The notes under the pieces are model-generated. The model was not told where the DNA came from. It worked only from the letters and a program-made list of their open reading frames with translations, and made no database searches. 64,000 bases of DNA. Origin: an uncultured Flavobacteriaceae bacterium. GTDB taxonomy: Bacteria > Bacteroidota > Bacteroidia > Flavobacteriales > Flavobacteriaceae. The stretch lies in assembly GCA_947502495.1 (NCBI GenBank), contig CANNAC010000004.1, forward strand, positions 218,576 to 282,575, given 5' to 3'. Within the stretch, counting starts at the first letter, position 1; the number at the start of each line of letters is the position of its first letter. A program made the translations under genes and the position numbers. Positions 61,321 through 64,000 of this stretch are shown piece after piece.

Positions 61321-63255
61321 TTAAAATTGCTTTAATGTCTTATTTACTTCTGTTGCAACAATTTCCGAGAATGCTTCTACACTAATCATGCCTAAATCTT
61401 CTCCTCCATGTTGTCTTACAGAGATTTTTCCTTCTTGCTCTTCATTTTCACCAACAATAATCATATATGGGATTTTCTTCATCTCAGCTTCCCTGATCTT
61501 TTTTCCCATCGTTTCATTTCTATTGTCAATCAATGCGCGAATTTCGTTATTTTCTAGCAAACTTAAAACATTTTTCGCGTATTTTTCATATTTCTCACTA
61601 ATTGATAACACAATTACTTGATCTGGCATCAGCCATAGTGGGAAATTACCCGCAGTATGCTCTAATAAAATTGCAATAAAACGTTCCATGCTTCCAAAAG
61701 GAGCACGATGTATCATTACCGGCCTGTGTAGCTCGTTATCACTGCCTTTGTAGCTTAATTCAAAACGTTCTGGTAAGTTATAATCTACTTGAATGGTTCC
61801 TAATTGCCACTGTCTACCAAGCGCATCTTTTACCATAAAGTCTAATTTCGGACCGTAAAAAGCTGCTTCGCCAGTTTCTATAACATAATTTAAACCTTTG
61901 TCAATTGCTGCATTTAATATTGCTGCTTCTGCTTTTTTCCAGTTTTCATCACTTCCAATATATTTTTCCGGAGTTTCAGGATCTCTTAAAGATACTTGTG
62001 CCGTAAAATTTTCAAATCCTAAAGAACCAAAAACATAAAGAACTAAATCAATAACATCTTTAAACTCTTTGTCTAATTGGTCTGGTGTACAAAAGATATG
62101 TGCATCATCTTGCGTAAAACCTCGTACGCGAGTTAAACCATGTAATTCACCACTTTGTTCGTATCTATAGACGGTACCAAATTCTGCAAAACGCTTTGGT
62201 AAATCTTTATAAGACCATTGTGCACTATTGTATATTTCACAGTGATGCGGACAATTCATTGGTTTTAATAAAAATTCTTCACCTTCTTTAGGTGTCGTTA
62301 TGGGTTGAAAACTATCTGCACCATATTTTTCATAGTGACCAGAAGTCACATATAGTTCTTTCTGACCAATATGTGGTGTGATTACCATTTCATATCCAGC
62401 CTTCTTTTGTGCCTTTTTCAAGAAATCTTCTAAACGTTCTCTTAAAGCAGCTCCTTTAGGTAACCATAATGGTAAACCTTGACCTACTTTTTGCGAAAAA
62501 GTAAAAAGTTCTAATTCTTTCCCAAGTTTTCTATGATCTCTCTTTTTTGCTTCTTCTAATAACTCTAAATATGCAGTAAGTTCTTTTTGCTTTGGGAACG
62601 AAGTACCATACACACGTGTAAGTTGTTTGTTCTTTTCATCACCTCTCCAATATGCACCCGCAACAGATAGTATTTTAACGGCTTTAATAATTCCAGTATT
62701 CGGAATGTGTCCACCGCGACATAAATCCGTAAACGTGTCATGATCACAAAAAGTAATAGTACCATCTTCTAGGTTTTCTATTAATTCTGTTTTGTACTCG
62801 TTACCTTTATATAAAGCTAAAGCTTCTGCTTTAGAAGCATCTCTCATTTTGAACTCATGTTTACCACGAGCGATCTCTATCATTTTGTTTTCAATAGACT
62901 TAAAGTCTTTTTCAGAAACAACATGTTCACCAAAATCTACATCATAATAAAATCCATTATCAATTGCAGGACCTATAGTCAGTTTTATTCCAGGGTAAAG
63001 ATTCTCTAATGCTTGTGCTAGTACGTGTGCACTAGAATGCCAGAATGCAGTTTTACCTTCATCGTTGTTCCATGTATAAAGAATCAAAGATCCATCGGTG
63101 GTTAACGGGGTCGAAGTTTCAAGAGTTGTACCGTTAAAACTAGCCGAAATAACATTTCTAGCTAAACCTTCGCTAATACTTTTAGCAACATCCATAGGAG
63201 TAGTGTTTTCTTCAAACGCTTTTATGCTCCCATCAGGCAAAGTAATCTGTATCAT
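61321..63255 (-). CDS. thrS: threonyl-tRNA synthetase
   Basis: A 644-aa class II synthetase with the N-terminal TGS domain ([17 protein letters not shown]), an editing domain with [17 protein letters not shown], and the catalytic core: [11 protein letters not shown] (zinc-binding), [14 protein letters not shown] and the C-terminal anticodon-binding domain. It charges tRNA-Thr. It is the first gene of the thrS-infC-rpmI-rplT operon, with about 17 nt leader and no T-box. Confidence 0.97.
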   Translation of the reverse strand: MIQITLPDGSIKAFEENTTPMDVAKSISEGLARNVISASFNGTTLETSTPLTTDGSLILYTWNNDEGKTAFWHSSAHVLAQALENLYPGIKLTIGPAIDNGFYYDVDFGEHVVSEKDFKSIENKMIEIARGKHEFKMRDASKAEALALYKGNEYKTELIENLEDGTITFCDHDTFTDLCRGGHIPNTGIIKAVKILSVAGAYWRGDEKNKQLTRVYGTSFPKQKELTAYLELLEEAKKRDHRKLGKELELFTFSQKVGQGLPLWLPKGAALRERLEDFLKKAQKKAGYEMVITPHIGQKELYVTSGHYEKYGADSFQPITTPKEGEEFLLKPMNCPHHCEIYNSAQWSYKDLPKRFAEFGTVYRYEQSGELHGLTRVRGFTQDDAHIFCTPDQLDKEFKDVIDLVLYVFGSLGFENFTAQVSLRDPETPEKYIGSDENWKKAEAAILNAAIDKGLNYVIETGEAAFYGPKLDFMVKDALGRQWQLGTIQVDYNLPERFELSYKGSDNELHRPVMIHRAPFGSMERFIAILLEHTAGNFPLWLMPDQVIVLSISEKYEKYAKNVLSLLENNEIRALIDNRNETMGKKIREAEMKKIPYMIIVGENEEQEGKISVRQHGGEDLGMISVEAFSEIVATEVNKTLKQF

Positions 63256-63278
63256 TGTGTAATATTAAATGTAAGTGA

Positions 63279-63309
63279 CAAATATAATAGTATAAAAATT
63301 CACTCACAA
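63279..63309 (-). promoter_or_regulatory. promoter of the thrS operon
   Basis: On the minus strand TTG (63309-63307) and TATATTTG (63286-63279) are 20 bp apart, a perfect Bacteroidota promoter ending 24 bp before the thrS start. Confidence 0.85.
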
Positions 63310-63438
63310 TATATATATAGGTATAAATTTAGAATTTTGAAAAACCAAGGTATTACAATGTCCTATATATAATACGAGCAATACATCCTTTTTTTACGTG
63401 ATATAATAAAGGAAGTACGTTTTGGGATATGATTTTTA

Positions 63439-63605
63439 GGGCGTTCCGTTGGTTAACTAAAGAGTGAACCAACGTCAGGCTATCCGCTATATCTTTTTGT
63501 TCCCATATTATAATAGAGTAGAGGCGTCCTATATATAAGGAGTGTTTTTAATTAAAGTATAGATGTTATTAACACCAAAAAGGATGTCGCTACTATCCTT
63601 AACGC
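63439..63605 (+). repeat. dispersed intergenic repeat, copy 2
   Basis: Begins GGGCGTT and ends CCTTAACGC with the internal landmarks GTCAGGCTATCCGCTATATC plus a T-run, and an A-run plus AGGATGTCGCTACTATCC, in the same order as the copy at 16498-16645. In this copy the left arm carries a perfect 8-bp hairpin (CGTTGGTT at 63447-63454 with AACCAACG at 63467-63474) where copy 1 has a short CCACAAGG. Confidence 0.7.
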
Positions 63606-63718
63606 GAATCCAACGAAAGAAGGGGTCTATTTCAAAAAAACTTTGCGATATAAATACCTGAAAATAAGGACGTAGAAAGGCTTAAAAAAAATAATCAAAA
63701 AAAAGATTAAAAAAGGCA

Positions 63719-63748
63719 TTGTCAGAAAGAAAAAGGTATCTATATTTG
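63719..63748 (+). promoter_or_regulatory. strong promoter P1, probably of a stable-RNA operon
   Basis: TTG (63719-63721) and TATATTTG (63741-63748) are 19 bp apart. It is followed by CACCCCGC, a GC-rich start region seen at stable-RNA promoters. No gene follows in the window. Confidence 0.8.
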
Positions 63749-63852
63749 CACCCCGCTACGGAAACAATAACATGTTAAGTAGCTGGAAAAGTTCTAAAGA
63801 AAATTATGTTTTAAAGGTTGAAAAAAGATTTTATTTTTTTTAATAAAAAACA

Positions 63853-63883
63853 TTGTGAGATTAGAAAAAGGGTTTTATATTTG
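63853..63883 (+). promoter_or_regulatory. strong promoter P2, tandem to P1
   Basis: TTG (63853-63855) and TATATTTG (63876-63883) are 20 bp apart and followed by CACCCGC. Tandem promoters with a leader of over 100 nt and no ORF suggest an rRNA operon starting beyond position 64000; no 16S sequence is visible yet. Confidence 0.8.
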
Positions 63884-64000
63884 CACCCGCTAAGAGATTA
63901 AAGCCTTAGTAAAACAAGAAAATAAGTTCATACACATATTGAATTGACAGCGTAAGATTAAAATTGGAAACGATTTCAATCAAACAAACGAGAATAAACT

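Noticed and set aside
1..64000. Search for CRISPR arrays, integrases, insertion sequences and prophage genes
   Set aside because: No regularly spaced repeats or mobile-element proteins were found; the direct repeats at 50-54.7 kb are explained by paralogous LamG genes.

Overview
The window is a low-GC chromosomal segment from a marine-type member of the Flavobacteriaceae (Bacteroidota). Evidence for this is type IX secretion (T9SS) C-terminal tails, SusE/F-like modules, LytTR and Y_Y_Y two-component systems, promoters of the form TTG-N19/20-TAnnTTTG, absence of clear Shine-Dalgarno sequences, and the rpmI-rplT neighbourhood. Protein style suggests the Olleya/Lacinutrix/Winogradskyella group; the genus cannot be fixed from sequence alone. 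Gene density is high and most of the window is core chromosome. No CRISPR array, integrase, transposase or prophage was seen.

Layout. 1-13.2 kb: an M3-type peptidase lipoprotein (cut by the window edge), a cyclophilin lipoprotein head-to-head with a CoA-type Nudix hydrolase, an acyltransferase, an ECF sigma factor with a membrane partner, an NDH-2-like dehydrogenase, small proteins, a SusE/F-like secreted protein, and a four-gene periplasmic folding operon (parvulin, lipoprotein, SurA-like, MoxR) behind a full promoter. 13.6-21.7 kb: two different aconitases in tandem, a Crp/Fnr regulator with a 16-bp palindrome just after it, an RskA-like lipoprotein and a TlpA-like thioredoxin. 21.7-28.1 kb (minus): a small lipoprotein, a LamG/LRR T9SS protein, and a LytTR regulator with a beta-propeller sensor kinase. 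28.2-30.6 kb: tRNA-Leu(GAG), TetR plus transglutaminase, and two identical tRNA-Lys(TTT) genes with a decayed tRNA-Leu relic between them. 30.6-44.1 kb: mostly housekeeping genes (aroK, PRTase, S4 protein, FKBP lipoprotein, beta-barrel, tgt, LptF/G, EamA, accA, dnaB, AI-2E), then an aminotransferase IV/sulfotransferase pair and an exported protein usually mislabelled asparagine synthetase B.

44.1-54.7 kb is the most unusual part. A TPR histidine kinase and LytTR regulator are followed by an Lnt-like acyltransferase that overlaps a 1288-aa LamG/Ig-like T9SS protein. A second LamG/Ig T9SS gene follows, preceded by a broken copy of the LytTR regulator. The two LamG genes share a 597-bp 3' block including the terminator, with about 12 substitutions and no indels. 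This points to local duplication, decay of the regulator copy, and later sequence exchange. Because a LamG T9SS gene also sits beside a LytTR/kinase pair at 22-28 kb, a LytTR-controlled surface-adhesin module is the best candidate system here.

54.7-64 kb: an EF-hand protein, YjbQ, a Cof-type HAD phosphatase, a TolB-propeller/amidohydrolase fusion, and the thrS-infC-rpmI-rplT operon, in which infC appears to start at AUA. The window ends with a dispersed repeat (second copy between the aconitase genes) and two tandem strong promoters that look like those of a stable-RNA (probably rRNA) operon lying just outside.
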